A stretch of 64,000 bases of DNA, taken from assembly GCA_934563745.1 (NCBI GenBank), contig CAKTHE010000007.1:21973-85972 (forward strand). The letters run 5' to 3'. Made by a program: the position numbers and the translations under genes. The notes under the pieces are model-generated. The model worked only from the letters and a program-made list of their open reading frames with translations. It ran no database searches and was not told the DNA's origin. This document shows positions 43,306-52,629 of this stretch, one piece after another (positions within the stretch are counted from its first letter, which is position 1; the number at the start of each line of letters is the position of its first letter). Origin of the DNA: an uncultured Dysosmobacter sp. (lineage in GTDB: Bacteria > Bacillota > Clostridia > Oscillospirales > Oscillospiraceae).

Positions 43306-45141
43306 ATGGATATTTTATCGATTATCATGCTTCTGAGCGGCCTGGCCTTTTTCCTGTTCGGCATGAACCTGATGGGGGATGCCCTGAAGAAGGTGGCCGG
43401 AAGCAAATTGGAGACCACGCTGGAACGGCTGACGTCCAACCCGGTCAAGGGCGTGCTGCTGGGAACCTTCGTGACGGCGATCATTCAGTCGTCCTCTGCG
43501 ACCACGGTGATGGTGGTGGGTTTTGTAAACTCCGGCATTATGCAGCTGTCCCAGGCCATCGGCATTATTATGGGGGCAAACATCGGCACCACGGCCACCG
43601 GCTGGATCCTGAGTCTGGCCAGCGTGGGCGGTGAGGCGGCCAACCTTTTTTCAACAACGACGGTATTTGCCGTGGTTGCGGTGATCGGCATTTTCTTCTA
43701 TATGACCGGCAAAAGCGTACAGAGGAAAAACGTCGGCGCGATTTTGCTGGGCCTGGCCGTCCTGATGGACGGTATGAAGACCATGTCCTCGGCGATGGAG
43801 CCGCTGCAGGAGAGCGCGGCCTTCCTGCACGTGCTGTCGGTGGTGTCCAATCCCGTTTTGTGCGTGGTGATCGGCATCGCCGTGACGGCGGTGATCCAGA
43901 GCTGCTCGGCCTCCATCGGTATTCTGCAGGCCATGGCGGTTACCGGCGTGATCCAGTACCGGGTGGCAGTTTATCTGGTGATCGGCATGAGTGTGGGCGC
44001 CTGCGTCCCGGTGCTGCTTTCCGCCATCGGCGCCAATAAGAACGGCAAGCGCGCGGCCTTCACGTATCTTTACTTCAACGCACTGGGCGGTACGGTGTTT
44101 TTAACGTTGTTTTCCGTGATCTCGGCCCTTTCCGGCGGCCTGGCCGTTATGGGCGAGCCGGCTTCCAGCGTGGGGATCGCCATTATCAATACGGTGTTCA
44201 AGGTGTTTGCCGTGGTGGTGCTGTTCCCCTTCCGCTCGGTGCTGGAGAAGCTGGCCGTGCGGAGCTTCCCGGACGGACCGGAGGATGAGGAGGACCGAGA
44301 ATTTGAGACGAATCTTCTGGATGAGCGCTTCCTGAACTATCCCTCCGTCGCTCTGGAGCAGGCGGGAAAGACGGCGGATCTGATGGCGGCGGCCGCGTGG
44401 AAAAATCTGAAAAAATCGGTCAGTCTGCTGACGGATTTTGACCAGCTGAAATATGATAAGATCCAGAGCCGGGAAGAGCGGGTGGACCATTACGAGGATA
44501 AGCTGGGCAGCTATCTGGTCAAGCTTTCGGCCCACAGCCTTTCGGAGGAGGAGACCCGCCGCTCGGCGGAGCTGCTGCAAAGCCTGACCAATCTGGAGCG
44601 GATCTCGGACCATGCCATGAACATTGCAGAGCTGGCCCAGGAGCTGGATAGCAAGCATATGAGCTTTTCCAGCGCGGCGCAGGAGGGGCTGGACATCTGC
44701 ATTGCCGCGGTGATGGACGTGATGGATCTGACCTTCCGGGCCCTGACGGAGAACGATTTGAAGGCTGCCGTGCGGGTGGAGCCGCTGGAGGACACCATTG
44801 ATCTGCTGACGGACCGTTTGAAGGCGCAGCATGTAAACCGTCTGCAAAGCGGAAGCTGCACCCTGGAGGCCGGCTTTGTATTCAACGATCTGATCAATAA
44901 TTTTGAACGTGTGGCGGACCATTGCTCCAACCTGGCGCTGATCGTGCTGGAGACGGCCAAAACAATGGAACTGGAGTCGCACCAGTATGTAGAGAATCTG
45001 AAGGCCGGGAATACGACGGAATATCAGAACTTTGTAAGGGAGTATGAAGAAAAGTACCTCAAAGGGCTGGACCGGCTGGAGCAGGACGGAGCGGACGGAC
45101 AGACGGCGCTGCCGGGCTGGAAAGCGGACGAAGCGGATTGA
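43306..45141 (+). CDS. Na+/phosphate cotransporter with PhoU-like domain
   Basis: Membrane transporter of 611 residues of the NptA/YjbB type. Two inverted Na_Pi_cotrans repeats show the paired signatures AIIQSSSATTVMV (about residue 63) and AVIQSCSASIGIL (about 205). About nine hydrophobic helices end near residue 325, then a cytoplasmic PhoU-like helical domain (about 355-585, SLTNLERISDHAMNIAEL and NNFERVADHCSNLAL). The start at 43306 follows AGAGGAA; 22 more codons upstream are open but without a good site. Probably phosphate uptake or export balance. Confidence 0.93.
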   Translation: MDILSIIMLLSGLAFFLFGMNLMGDALKKVAGSKLETTLERLTSNPVKGVLLGTFVTAIIQSSSATTVMVVGFVNSGIMQLSQAIGIIMGANIGTTATGWILSLASVGGEAANLFSTTTVFAVVAVIGIFFYMTGKSVQRKNVGAILLGLAVLMDGMKTMSSAMEPLQESAAFLHVLSVVSNPVLCVVIGIAVTAVIQSCSASIGILQAMAVTGVIQYRVAVYLVIGMSVGACVPVLLSAIGANKNGKRAAFTYLYFNALGGTVFLTLFSVISALSGGLAVMGEPASSVGIAIINTVFKVFAVVVLFPFRSVLEKLAVRSFPDGPEDEEDREFETNLLDERFLNYPSVALEQAGKTADLMAAAAWKNLKKSVSLLTDFDQLKYDKIQSREERVDHYEDKLGSYLVKLSAHSLSEEETRRSAELLQSLTNLERISDHAMNIAELAQELDSKHMSFSSAAQEGLDICIAAVMDVMDLTFRALTENDLKAAVRVEPLEDTIDLLTDRLKAQHVNRLQSGSCTLEAGFVFNDLINNFERVADHCSNLALIVLETAKTMELESHQYVENLKAGNTTEYQNFVREYEEKYLKGLDRLEQDGADGQTALPGWKADEAD

Positions 45142-45178
45142 GCCGGACTGGCTGCCGCACGGTTTCGGAGAGAATATG

Positions 45179-45215
45179 AAAAAAGAGCTGCGGGCTGTAA
45201 GCCCGCAGCTCTTTT
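45179..45215. terminator. Bidirectional terminator
   Basis: A perfect AAAAGAGCTGCGGGCT/AGCCCGCAGCTCTTTT stem between the convergent transporter and SufB-like genes. Confidence 0.93.
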
Positions 45216-45279
45216 GGTTTTCTGCCGGTTTATAGGGAGGAAAGGGCGCCCTGCCGCAAATGCGCGGGGCGGCAGGCGT

Positions 45280-46203
45280 TTAGGCCAGGAAGCCCTTGAG
45301 GATCCAGTCTTCGGCTTCCTCCTCCGTCAGACCCAGAGTTTCCAGCTTCAAAAGCTGGTCGCCGGCGATTTTGCCGATGGCCGCTTCATGGATCAGCTGT
45401 GCTTCGGTGCTGTTGGCCGTGATCGCCGGGATGGATTGAATTTTGGCCTTGCCCATAATGATGGAGTCGCACTGGACGTGGCCGAAGCACTGGGCATTGC
45501 CGACCATGCGGGGGTAAAACACCTGGCTGGAGCTGTCCTGGGCCACGGAGCGGGAAATGACCCGCCCGCGGGAGTTTTCTCCGTTTAAGACGATCTCCAT
45601 GTCGCTTTCGGCCGTTTGATCCCCATGGGTCAAAAGCCGCTCTGTGATCACGGCTTCCGCATCTTTTCCGCAGACGATCTTCGTGTCCCGCTTGGTGGAG
45701 TCGATCCCCCGGATCTGAGTCGTCTCCATCTGAATGGATGCCCCTTCTTCCAGATAGACCACCGTCTGCGGGTTCATGATCCGGCCGCCCTTGCCGTCGC
45801 CCTCGCCGTAATGCTTCTCGGTATAGCGCACATGCGAATGCTTTCCCACATAAAACGTGTGCAGGCCGTCATGGCGGGAGGTTTGGTCGCCGCAGTTGTG
45901 AATGCCGCAGCCGGCCACAATGTGCACATCGCAATTCTCTCCGATGAAGAAGTCGTTGTAGACCATCTCTTCCACACCGGGCTTGGTAATGATCACGGGA
46001 ATGTGGCAGGTTTCCCCTACGGTACCATCCAGAATGCGGATGTCGATGCCGGGCTTGTCCTCTTTTCCGGTGATCTTGATATGCTCTGTGCTTTGGCGGC
46101 CGTCACAGCCGGAATCCTTGCGGATGTTAAAGGCGCCCACGGGCTTGCCGATCAGATCTGCGATCTTTTCCAGCAGCGCGCGGTCCACTTGATTGTCCAT
46201 CAT
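45280..46203 (-). CDS. Short SufB/SufD-like Fe-S scaffold protein (SmsB type)
   Basis: SufB/D-family protein of 307 residues, shorter than classical SufB (about 460-500). The beta-helix core is visible (CHIPVIITKPGVEEMVYNDFF, GENCDVHIVAGCGIHNCG, VYLEEGASIQMETTQI, YPRMVGNAQCFGHVQCDSII, then ANSTEAQLIHEAAIGKIA). With SufC it forms the two-gene layout of the minimal SUF (SMS) system. No sufS, sufU or sufD follows. Its ATG overlaps the sufC stop as ATGA. Confidence 0.9.
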   Translation of the reverse strand: MMDNQVDRALLEKIADLIGKPVGAFNIRKDSGCDGRQSTEHIKITGKEDKPGIDIRILDGTVGETCHIPVIITKPGVEEMVYNDFFIGENCDVHIVAGCGIHNCGDQTSRHDGLHTFYVGKHSHVRYTEKHYGEGDGKGGRIMNPQTVVYLEEGASIQMETTQIRGIDSTKRDTKIVCGKDAEAVITERLLTHGDQTAESDMEIVLNGENSRGRVISRSVAQDSSSQVFYPRMVGNAQCFGHVQCDSIIMGKAKIQSIPAITANSTEAQLIHEAAIGKIAGDQLLKLETLGLTEEEAEDWILKGFLA

Positions 46204-46940
46204 GCCTGAGTCCCCTCCTTTGTCAGAACCGGGCAGGCGCCCAGCGTGTCAGAAAGAATGTTCGGCAGGATCTCCCGGGCGGAGCCCCGGTGCTGGATCC
46301 GGCCGCCGCCGATGACCACCACTTCGTCCGCCAGGGAAATGATCCGCTCCTGATGGGAGATGATGACCATGGTGGAACGGCCGGCCCGGTGCAGTTGTTC
46401 AAAGGTCTCCGTCAAGCGGGCAAAGCTCCACAGATCGATGCCGGCTTCCGGCTCGTCAAAGATCATCAGATCGGCGTTGCGGGCCAGGATCGAGGCGATC
46501 TCAATGCGCTTGACCTCGCCGCCGGACAGGGAGGCATCTACCTCACGGTCCAGATAGTCATTGGCGCACAGGCCTACCCGGGTCAGATACTGGCAGCAGC
46601 GATCCTTGGAAAGGGTCTGGTCGCCGGAGGCCAGGGTCAGAAGGTCCCGCACCGTGATCCCCTTGAAGCGGGGCGGCTGCTGGAAGCCGTAACTGATTCC
46701 AAGGCGGGCACGCTGGGTGATGCCCATGCCGGTGATCTCGGTTCCGTTCCAGAAAATTTGGCCAGCGGTGGGCTGGACCAGGCCCATGATCATCTTGGCC
46801 AGGGTGGTTTTTCCGCCGCCGTTGGGGCCGGTCAGGACCATCAGGTGCTGATCGGGGATCGTCAGGGAAATATCGCTGAGGATGTCCACACAGCCATCCG
46901 CGTCCTGAACGGAATAGCTGACGTGCTTCAATTCCAGCAT
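46200..46940 (-). CDS. sufC: Fe-S assembly ATPase
   Basis: ABC ATPase of 246 residues without membrane partners. Walker A is TGPNGGGKTTLAK, the signature is LSGGEVKRIEIASIL, Walker B is LMIFDEPEAGIDLW (SufC-specific DEPEAGID) and the switch His lies in VIISHQE. AAGGAGG precedes ATG 46940; the longer open frame includes the promoter. Works with the neighbouring SufB-like protein in Fe-S cluster assembly. Confidence 0.94.
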   Translation of the reverse strand: MLELKHVSYSVQDADGCVDILSDISLTIPDQHLMVLTGPNGGGKTTLAKMIMGLVQPTAGQIFWNGTEITGMGITQRARLGISYGFQQPPRFKGITVRDLLTLASGDQTLSKDRCCQYLTRVGLCANDYLDREVDASLSGGEVKRIEIASILARNADLMIFDEPEAGIDLWSFARLTETFEQLHRAGRSTMVIISHQERIISLADEVVVIGGGRIQHRGSAREILPNILSDTLGACPVLTKEGTQA

Positions 46941-46991
46941 ATTGGCAGTCCTCCTTGTTTCATTTGAGCGCGTTTCAGAGTCGTAACTTTT

Positions 46992-47020
46992 ATTATATCC
47001 AGACCTAATGGAAAAAGCAA
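46992..47020 (-). promoter_or_regulatory. Sigma-A promoter of sufCB
   Basis: TTGCTT (complement of 47015-47020), 17 bases, TATAAT (complement of 46992-46997), 52 bases before sufC. No recognisable IscR/Rrf2 site. Confidence 0.75.
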
Positions 47021-47148
47021 TTATAATCCGCAAAATATGCCGGGTTTTAGGGAATTAAGCAGCCGGAGCCGATCCGGGGCCGCCGGAGCGGCCATGCACC
47101 GGGAAAAATCCTTCGGCATAGGCTGGGGAGAAAAGGAGGGAGTACCTT

Positions 47149-47787
47149 ATGGAACAAAACGGAAACAGCGCTGCGGCACCGTACGATTACCGGCAATACG
47201 ACCGGATCTGGCAGCGGGTGGCGCCCAGCCTGGAGCCCTATGCAGCTTCGGCTCCGGCGGCAGAGCCGGCCGCACCGCTGCCGGCGGCACCGGCCTCCGG
47301 GGGAAGCGGAAGCCCGGGGCTGCAGCGGGCGGAGGCGGGGCTTCCGGGGGCGGAGGCAAATCCCTGCTGTATGGGGACGGAGGCGGCGGAGATGCTGGAG
47401 GTCCTGGCGGGCTTTGCCGAGGAAGGATTGGCAGACCGGAGGCACTACCAGGCTTTTGTGCGGCAGGCGCCCTCCTGGGCCCGCGCAGCGCTTTCCGGTC
47501 TGGCCCGGGAGAAGGAAGAACAGGTTCGGACCGTGCTGGCAGTTTATTACCTGATCAGCGGGAACGCGTACCGCACCAGCATCGCCTGTGACCGGATCTA
47601 TATCGGCCCTTGGCGCCAGGCCCTGCGGGAGCGCTATCACGCGGAGGCATGCAGCGGCTTCAATTATGCCCGGGCGGCGGATGAAACCACCGATGCCTGT
47701 CTGAGCCGGATTCTGAAACAGCTGTCCCAGGGGAGCTATCACGCCGCGGACCAGATCCGGAGCCTGCTGGAGCGCAGCTTGTGCTAA
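47149..47787 (+). CDS. Ferritin-like-domain protein with an Ala/Pro-rich N-terminus
   Basis: Protein of 212 residues. The first 75 are Ala/Pro/Gly-rich and low complexity. The rest looks like a four-helix ferritin-like bundle known in Clostridia (CCMGTEAAEMLEVLAGFAEEGLADRRHY, then RALSGLAREKEEQ-like and an AVYYLISGNAY helix). Of the expected di-iron Glu/His set only part is obvious (GluGlu at the first helix, GluLysGluGlu in the second), so metal binding is uncertain. GGAGGG precedes ATG 47149. Role unknown, possibly spore or oxidative-stress related. Confidence 0.7.
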   Translation: MEQNGNSAAAPYDYRQYDRIWQRVAPSLEPYAASAPAAEPAAPLPAAPASGGSGSPGLQRAEAGLPGAEANPCCMGTEAAEMLEVLAGFAEEGLADRRHYQAFVRQAPSWARAALSGLAREKEEQVRTVLAVYYLISGNAYRTSIACDRIYIGPWRQALRERYHAEACSGFNYARAADETTDACLSRILKQLSQGSYHAADQIRSLLERSLC

Positions 47788-47832
47788 ACGTATATACATA
47801 GCGAATAAATAGGAAAAACTGCGGAAGACCTC

Positions 47833-47861
47833 TTGCATGACCCGAAAGCAGAGGGTATAAT
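47833..47861 (+). promoter_or_regulatory. Sigma-A promoter of the second HD gene
   Basis: TTGCAT (47833-47838), 17 bases, TATAAT (47856-47861), 32 bases before the start codon. Confidence 0.85.
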
Positions 47862-47893
47862 ACAGAAAACCACACACAAAGGAGCTTTGCAAG

Positions 47894-48478
47894 ATGGACG
47901 CAGGGATTACACGGGAGGCAGCGCTGGCGCTGCTGAAAGAGTACAACAGCGAACCGTTTCATATCCAGCACGGTCTGACCGTGGAGGGTGTGATGCGCTG
48001 GTATGCGCAGGAATTGGGCTACGGTTCCGACGCGGATTTTTGGGCAACGGCGGGCCTTCTGCACGACGTTGATTTTGAGCGCTGGCCGGAGGAGCACTGC
48101 AAAAAGGCTCCGGAGCTGCTGCGCCCGGCGGGCTGCAGCGAGGAGCTGATCCATGCGGTGTGCAGCCATGGTTACGGCATTTGCTGCGACGTGGAGCCGG
48201 AGGCCGAGATGGAAAAGGTCCTGTTCGCCGCCGACGAGCTGACGGGCCTGATCGGGGCGGCGGCCCGGATGCGTCCGTCCAAGTCCGTGCAGGATATGGA
48301 GCTTTCCAGCCTGAAAAAGAAGTTCAAGGATAAGAAATTTGCCGCGGGCTGCTCCCGGGATGTGATCCGGACTGGGGCGGAGCGCCTGGGCTGGGAGCTG
48401 GACACCCTGCTGGAGCGGACGATCCTGGCAATGCGCTCCTGCGAGGCGGAAGTAAACGCCGCAATGGAAGCGCTGTGA
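47894..48478 (+). CDS. HD-domain protein (HDIG type)
   Basis: Cytoplasmic HD-superfamily protein of 194 residues. An early His (FHIQHGLTVEGVMRWYA), the HD pair in TAGLLHDVDFERWPEEHCKKAPELL, a later His (CSHGYGI) and the Asp in LFAADELTGLIGAA supply the metal set. This subfamily is common in Clostridia with no assigned substrate. AAAGGAG precedes ATG 47894. Confidence 0.88.
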   Translation: MDAGITREAALALLKEYNSEPFHIQHGLTVEGVMRWYAQELGYGSDADFWATAGLLHDVDFERWPEEHCKKAPELLRPAGCSEELIHAVCSHGYGICCDVEPEAEMEKVLFAADELTGLIGAAARMRPSKSVQDMELSSLKKKFKDKKFAAGCSRDVIRTGAERLGWELDTLLERTILAMRSCEAEVNAAMEAL

Positions 48479-48506
48479 TTTTACAGGAACCGGCAAGAGA
48501 ATTTAT

Positions 48507-48546
48507 AAAAGGAGGGGACGCATGGGAATGCGTCTCCTCCTTTTCT
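48507..48546. terminator. Bidirectional terminator
   Basis: AAAAGGAGGGGACGCAT pairs with ATGCGTCTCCTCCTTTT around a 4-base loop, between convergent genes. Confidence 0.9.
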
Positions 48547-48586
48547 CTATGCTTATTTACGGGGACAAAGCTTGAAGCCGCGCGCT

Positions 48587-49816
48587 TCAGATGACCTGGA
48601 AGAGGTAAAATTTCAGGTAGCTGGTTTCCTCCACACCCCAGAGGATGGGATGGTCGCAGCTTTGCTGCCGGGCCTCGATCTGCCGCAGCTGTACGCCGGC
48701 GTCCCGGGCGGCCAGGCGCAGCATCTGCTGGAACTTTTCCTCCGTCGCAAAGTGGGAGCACGAGCAGGTGGCCAGATATCCGCCCCGGGGCAGCAGGCGC
48801 ATCGCCCGGTGATTGATCTCCCGGTAACCGCTCATGGCATTGGCCACGGTTTTGCGGGATTTGGTGAAGGCGGGCGGATCCAAAATAATAAAGTCGTACT
48901 TCCGCGGCTGCTGCTCCAGCGCGGGAAGCAGATCAAACACATTGGCGCAGACACATTCCACCCGGTCGGAAAGACCGTTGCGCAGGGCGTTGGCCCGGGC
49001 CATCTCCACTGCGGACTCGGATACATCCACCGCGGTCACGTGAACGGCCCCGCCCCGGGCCGCGTTGAGGGCGAAGGAGCCGGTGTGGGTGAAGCAGTCC
49101 AGCACCGTCTTGCCCCGGGCCAGCCGGGCCACGGCCTGGCGGTTGTATTTCTGATCCAGGAAGAAGCCGGTTTTCTGACCGTTTTCCACGTCCACCAGGT
49201 AACGGATGCCGTTTTCCGTGATCTCCGTCACCGGGGAGGCCGGCAGCGCCTCACCCTCCAGGGGGAACCAGGCCTTGTAGGCCTGCAGACCTTCCTTTTC
49301 CCGCAGGGCGGCGTCATTGCGCTCAAACACGCCCGTGATGACCTGCCCATCCTCCCGCAGGATCCGGACCAGCAGCGGAAGGAGCCGGGCCTTGATCCGC
49401 TCCATCCCCACCGAGAGGACCTGCACGCTGAGCAGATCGTTGAAACGGTCCACCGTCAGGCCGGGGAACGCATCCGCTTCGCCGAAGACGATCCGGCAGC
49501 ACAGAAGATCCTCCGGCGGCAGCACGGCCTTGCGGTATTCCCAGGCCCAGCGGAGCTTCCGCTCCCAAAAGGCGGCGTCGAACTGATCGTTGGCGTTGCG
49601 GGAGATCAGACGGACCCGGATCTTGGATGCCTGGGAGAAAAAACCGGTACCGAGGTAACGGCCCCTGCGGCTTAAAACATCCACCAGGGCTCCGTTTTCC
49701 GGCGTGCCGGAAGAGTGTGTGATTTCTGCATCGTATACCCAGGGATGGCCGTTCACAATGGCGGCCTCCGCCTTCGGCGTAACGGTGACACTGGGATAAG
49801 CGCGCTCAGCTTTCAT
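48587..49816 (-). CDS. Class I SAM-dependent rRNA large-subunit methyltransferase (RlmI-like)
   Basis: Methyltransferase of 409 residues. An N-terminal PUA domain (about 1-75, VTPKAEAAIVNGHPWVYDAEI) is followed by an RlmI/RlmK-type catalytic domain: VLDCFTHTGSFALNAARGGA (SAM motif I), VDVSESAVEMARANAL, and the motif IV-like FIILDPPAFTKSRK. Family members make 5-methylcytosine in 23S rRNA. A Cys-containing ATCSCSHF block near the end fits a Cys-dependent m5C mechanism. AAAGGAG precedes ATG 49816; the longer frame upstream is antisense to the amidase leader. Confidence 0.92.
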   Translation of the reverse strand: MKAERAYPSVTVTPKAEAAIVNGHPWVYDAEITHSSGTPENGALVDVLSRRGRYLGTGFFSQASKIRVRLISRNANDQFDAAFWERKLRWAWEYRKAVLPPEDLLCCRIVFGEADAFPGLTVDRFNDLLSVQVLSVGMERIKARLLPLLVRILREDGQVITGVFERNDAALREKEGLQAYKAWFPLEGEALPASPVTEITENGIRYLVDVENGQKTGFFLDQKYNRQAVARLARGKTVLDCFTHTGSFALNAARGGAVHVTAVDVSESAVEMARANALRNGLSDRVECVCANVFDLLPALEQQPRKYDFIILDPPAFTKSRKTVANAMSGYREINHRAMRLLPRGGYLATCSCSHFATEEKFQQMLRLAARDAGVQLRQIEARQQSCDHPILWGVEETSYLKFYLFQVI

Positions 49817-49920
49817 TTGTTTGGCTCCTTTGCAGCGATACTGAAAGGGAGTATAGCACATCTCCGGCTGAATTTCCATATAGATAAATGAGGATTCCTC
49901 TGCGGAAAGGAGAAGCACAT

Positions 49921-50661
49921 ATGCCGAGTCTTTATTTATCACCGTCGACCCAGGAATGGAACCAATACGTTACCGGAAGCGGGTCGGAAGAATACAATAT
50001 GAACCGTTTGGCGGATGCACTGGTCCCCTATCTTGTTTCCAACGGGATCCGCTATACCCGCAATACGCCGGATATGACGGCGGCCTCCTCGATCCGACAG
50101 GCGAACCAGGGGCAATACGACTTTTACCTGGCGCTCCACTCCAACGCTTCCGGACCTGGACACTATGGGGAAAACCGGGGAATCATCGCCTTTTATTATC
50201 CCGGCAGCCAGGAGGGGCAGCGGGGCGCGGAGCTGATCGCCAAGAACCTTCGGGAGATCTATCCGCTGCCGGACCAGGTTACGACCCGGGCCACGACCAC
50301 GCTGGGGGAAGTGCGGCTGCCGCGGTTTCCCTCTGTGCTGGTGGAGATCGGCTATCACGACAATTACGCGGATGCCGTGTGGGTGGAGGGACATACGGAT
50401 GATATCGCCCAGCAGCTGGCGCGGGCCCTGACGGAGTTTTTCGGCCTGCCTTTGATCTATCCCATGGATCCGCTTGCCGGGACGGTCCGGGTGGGGTATG
50501 GCTCTCTGAACCTGCGCGCCGCGCCGAGTCCCGGCGGCACCGTGATCGCACAGCTGCCCAACGGGGCGGCCGTCACGGTTTACGGGATGTGGCAGGGGTG
50601 GTATCTGGTCCATTATCAAAACTACATCGGCTATGCCGCCGCTGCCTATATCGATACCTGA
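49921..50661 (+). CDS. N-acetylmuramoyl-L-alanine amidase-like protein with SH3 domain
   Basis: Amidase_3-like protein of 246 residues with a C-terminal bacterial SH3 (about 185-246, GYGSLNLRAAPSPGGTVIAQLP). In the catalytic part the SHxN-type LALHSNAS and catalytic VLVEIGYHDN Glu are present, and EEYNMNRLADAL supplies a Glu ligand. The usual first DxGHGG His is missing: the chain begins MPSLYLSPSTQEWNQYV. That is typical of a clostridial/phage-type subfamily, so activity remains likely. No signal peptide is seen, so export would need lysis or another route. AAAGGAG precedes ATG 49921. Confidence 0.83.
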   Translation: MPSLYLSPSTQEWNQYVTGSGSEEYNMNRLADALVPYLVSNGIRYTRNTPDMTAASSIRQANQGQYDFYLALHSNASGPGHYGENRGIIAFYYPGSQEGQRGAELIAKNLREIYPLPDQVTTRATTTLGEVRLPRFPSVLVEIGYHDNYADAVWVEGHTDDIAQQLARALTEFFGLPLIYPMDPLAGTVRVGYGSLNLRAAPSPGGTVIAQLPNGAAVTVYGMWQGWYLVHYQNYIGYAAAAYIDT

Positions 50662-50708
50662 GGCCGGGCGGCTCCCGGGAAATTCGACCGGGGCGCGGAC
50701 GGTTTTTC

Positions 50709-50737
50709 TTGACACGGGTGCGTGGAACGATTAAACT
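50709..50737 (+). promoter_or_regulatory. Sigma-A promoter of rny
   Basis: TTGACA (50709-50714), 17 bases, TAAACT (50732-50737). The 120-base leader has a CGAATG/CATTCG pair and a GC-rich CGGCCGG-type stem (about 50799-50828), possible RNA-processing structures. Confidence 0.75.
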
Positions 50738-50856
50738 AAAAAGAGATAATCATCGAATGGTCCAGGGGAGGATCATTCGGTTGTTTTCTGAACCATGACC
50801 GGCCGGGCGGCGCTGTTCCGCCGGCCGATTGACTTGAACAGGAGGTAGAACCAATC

Positions 50857-52392
50857 TTGCTGTATGCCATCATCGGATTAGTGATCGGCTGCGTGATTGG
50901 CTTCCCTCTCGGCATTCGCTATCGTAAGAACGTATCGGAAAAAGAGATCTCCAGCGCGGAAGAAGAAGGAAAGCGCATCATCAACGAAGCAATTAAAAAT
51001 GCGGAGTCGAAGAAGCGGGAGGCCCTGCTGGAGGCCAAGGAGGAAATCTTAAAAAACCGCAGCGAGTATGAGAAGGAAGTAAAAGACCGCAGATCGGAGC
51101 TGCAGCGCCAGGAAAATCGCCTGCAGCAAAAGGAAGAAACGCTTGACCGGAAGACCGACGCCATCGAGAAGCGGGAGGAGTCGCTGAATCAAAAGCACGC
51201 CGCCGCCGACAAGGAGATGGAGGAAATCCGCACCATTAAGCGCAGCCAGACGGAGATGCTGGAGCGCATCTCCGGCTTCACGGCGGAAGAAGCCAAAAAG
51301 TATCTGATCGACCAGGTGGAGTCTGAGGTCACCCACGAGACGGCCGTGAAGATCAAGGAAATTGAGTCCCGCATGAAAGAAGAGTGCGATTCCCGCGCAC
51401 GGGAGATCGTGGCCCAGGCGATTCAGCGCTGTGCCGCGGATCAGGTGGCTGAGATGACCGTCAGTGTGGTTCCCCTGCCCAATGACGAGATGAAGGGCCG
51501 TATCATCGGCCGGGAAGGCCGCAACATCCGCACGATCGAAACCCTGACCGGCGTGGATCTGATTATTGACGATACGCCGGAGGCCATTACGGTTTCCTGC
51601 TTTGAGCCGGTCCGCAGGGAAATTGCCCGTCTGGCTTTGGAAAAGCTGATCGCGGACGGCCGGATCCATCCGACGCATATTGAAGAGATGGTGGAGAAGG
51701 CGCGCCGTGAAGTGGACGCCACCATCAAGGCCGAGGGTGAGCGTGCGGTGTTTGAAACCGGCGTGCGCAGCGTGCATCCGGAGCTGGTGAAGATGCTGGG
51801 ACGGCTGCATTACCGTACCAGTTACGGACAGAACGTGCTGCAGCACTCCATCGAGGTGTCGCACATTGCCGGTATGATGGCGGCAGAGCTGGGCGCGGAT
51901 GTACAGGCGGCCAAACGGGCCGGCCTGCTGCACGACATCGGCAAGTCCGTGGACCACGAAATGGAAGGTACCCACGTGGCGCTGGGTGTTGAATTTGCCC
52001 GGAAATACCGGGAGAAGGAAGACATCATCCACGCCATTGAGGCCCACCACAACGATGTGGAGCCCAAGACCATTGTGGCCTGCCTGGTCCAGGCGGCTGA
52101 CGCGATCTCCGCGGCCCGCCCCGGCGCCCGGAGAGAGAATCTGGAGAATTATATCAAGCGTCTGGAGCAGCTGGAGACGATCACCGGAAGCTATCCCGGT
52201 GTGGAAAAGGCCTATGCGATCCAGGCCGGCCGCGAAGTGCGCGTGATGGTCAAGCCGGAGGAAGTCTCGGAGGATCAGATGGTGATCCTGGCCCACGATC
52301 TTGCCAAGAAGATCGAGGAAGAGATGGAGTATCCCGGCCAGATCAAGGTGCACGTTCTGCGGGAAACCACGGCGGTGGAATACGCGAAGTAA
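50857..52392 (+). CDS. rny: Ribonuclease Y
   Basis: Membrane-anchored endoribonuclease of 511 residues that starts mRNA decay. It has one N-terminal membrane helix ([20 protein letters not shown]), a long coiled coil (to about 200), a KH domain (about 205-270, [15 protein letters not shown]) and an HD domain ([12 protein letters not shown] near residue 355). The start is TTG 50857 with GGAGGT ten bases upstream; no in-frame ATG is suitable. Confidence 0.97.
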   Translation: MLYAIIGLVIGCVIGFPLGIRYRKNVSEKEISSAEEEGKRIINEAIKNAESKKREALLEAKEEILKNRSEYEKEVKDRRSELQRQENRLQQKEETLDRKTDAIEKREESLNQKHAAADKEMEEIRTIKRSQTEMLERISGFTAEEAKKYLIDQVESEVTHETAVKIKEIESRMKEECDSRAREIVAQAIQRCAADQVAEMTVSVVPLPNDEMKGRIIGREGRNIRTIETLTGVDLIIDDTPEAITVSCFEPVRREIARLALEKLIADGRIHPTHIEEMVEKARREVDATIKAEGERAVFETGVRSVHPELVKMLGRLHYRTSYGQNVLQHSIEVSHIAGMMAAELGADVQAAKRAGLLHDIGKSVDHEMEGTHVALGVEFARKYREKEDIIHAIEAHHNDVEPKTIVACLVQAADAISAARPGARRENLENYIKRLEQLETITGSYPGVEKAYAIQAGREVRVMVKPEEVSEDQMVILAHDLAKKIEEEMEYPGQIKVHVLRETTAVEYAK

Positions 52393-52400
52393 GAGATTTG

Positions 52401-52433
52401 AAAAGGCCCCGCGGCTTTTGCTGCGGGGCCTTT
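52401..52433 (+). terminator. rny terminator
   Basis: AAAGGCCCCGC.. pairs with ..GCGGGGCCTTT around a T-rich loop, 10 bases after the stop codon. Confidence 0.9.
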
Positions 52434-52560
52434 GATCGCGTTTTGCGCACAAAGTGCGGCAGGATGCCGCCCGGGGTCGGCCGAGACTTGGCGAAGGCAG
52501 GGCAGGAGAGACCGCGAAGAGACCACGAAAGCCTGTGCGATTCAGAGAAAATACGAGAAT

Positions 52561-52597
52561 AAAACAAGTCCGCAGAGTAATCTGCGGACTTGTTTAT
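52561..52597 (-). terminator. fakA terminator
   Basis: A perfect AAACAAGTCCGCAGA/TCTGCGGACTTGTTT stem with 4-base loop, just after the fakA stop on the minus strand. Confidence 0.88.
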
Positions 52598-52629
52598 ACG
52601 AATCGTATTGAAAGATGCGGGGCCGGGCC

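Noticed and set aside
47789..47796. CGTATATA after the ferritin-like gene as a sigma-I site
   Set aside because: The C-run is missing, and the next gene has a good sigma-A promoter at 47833-47861.
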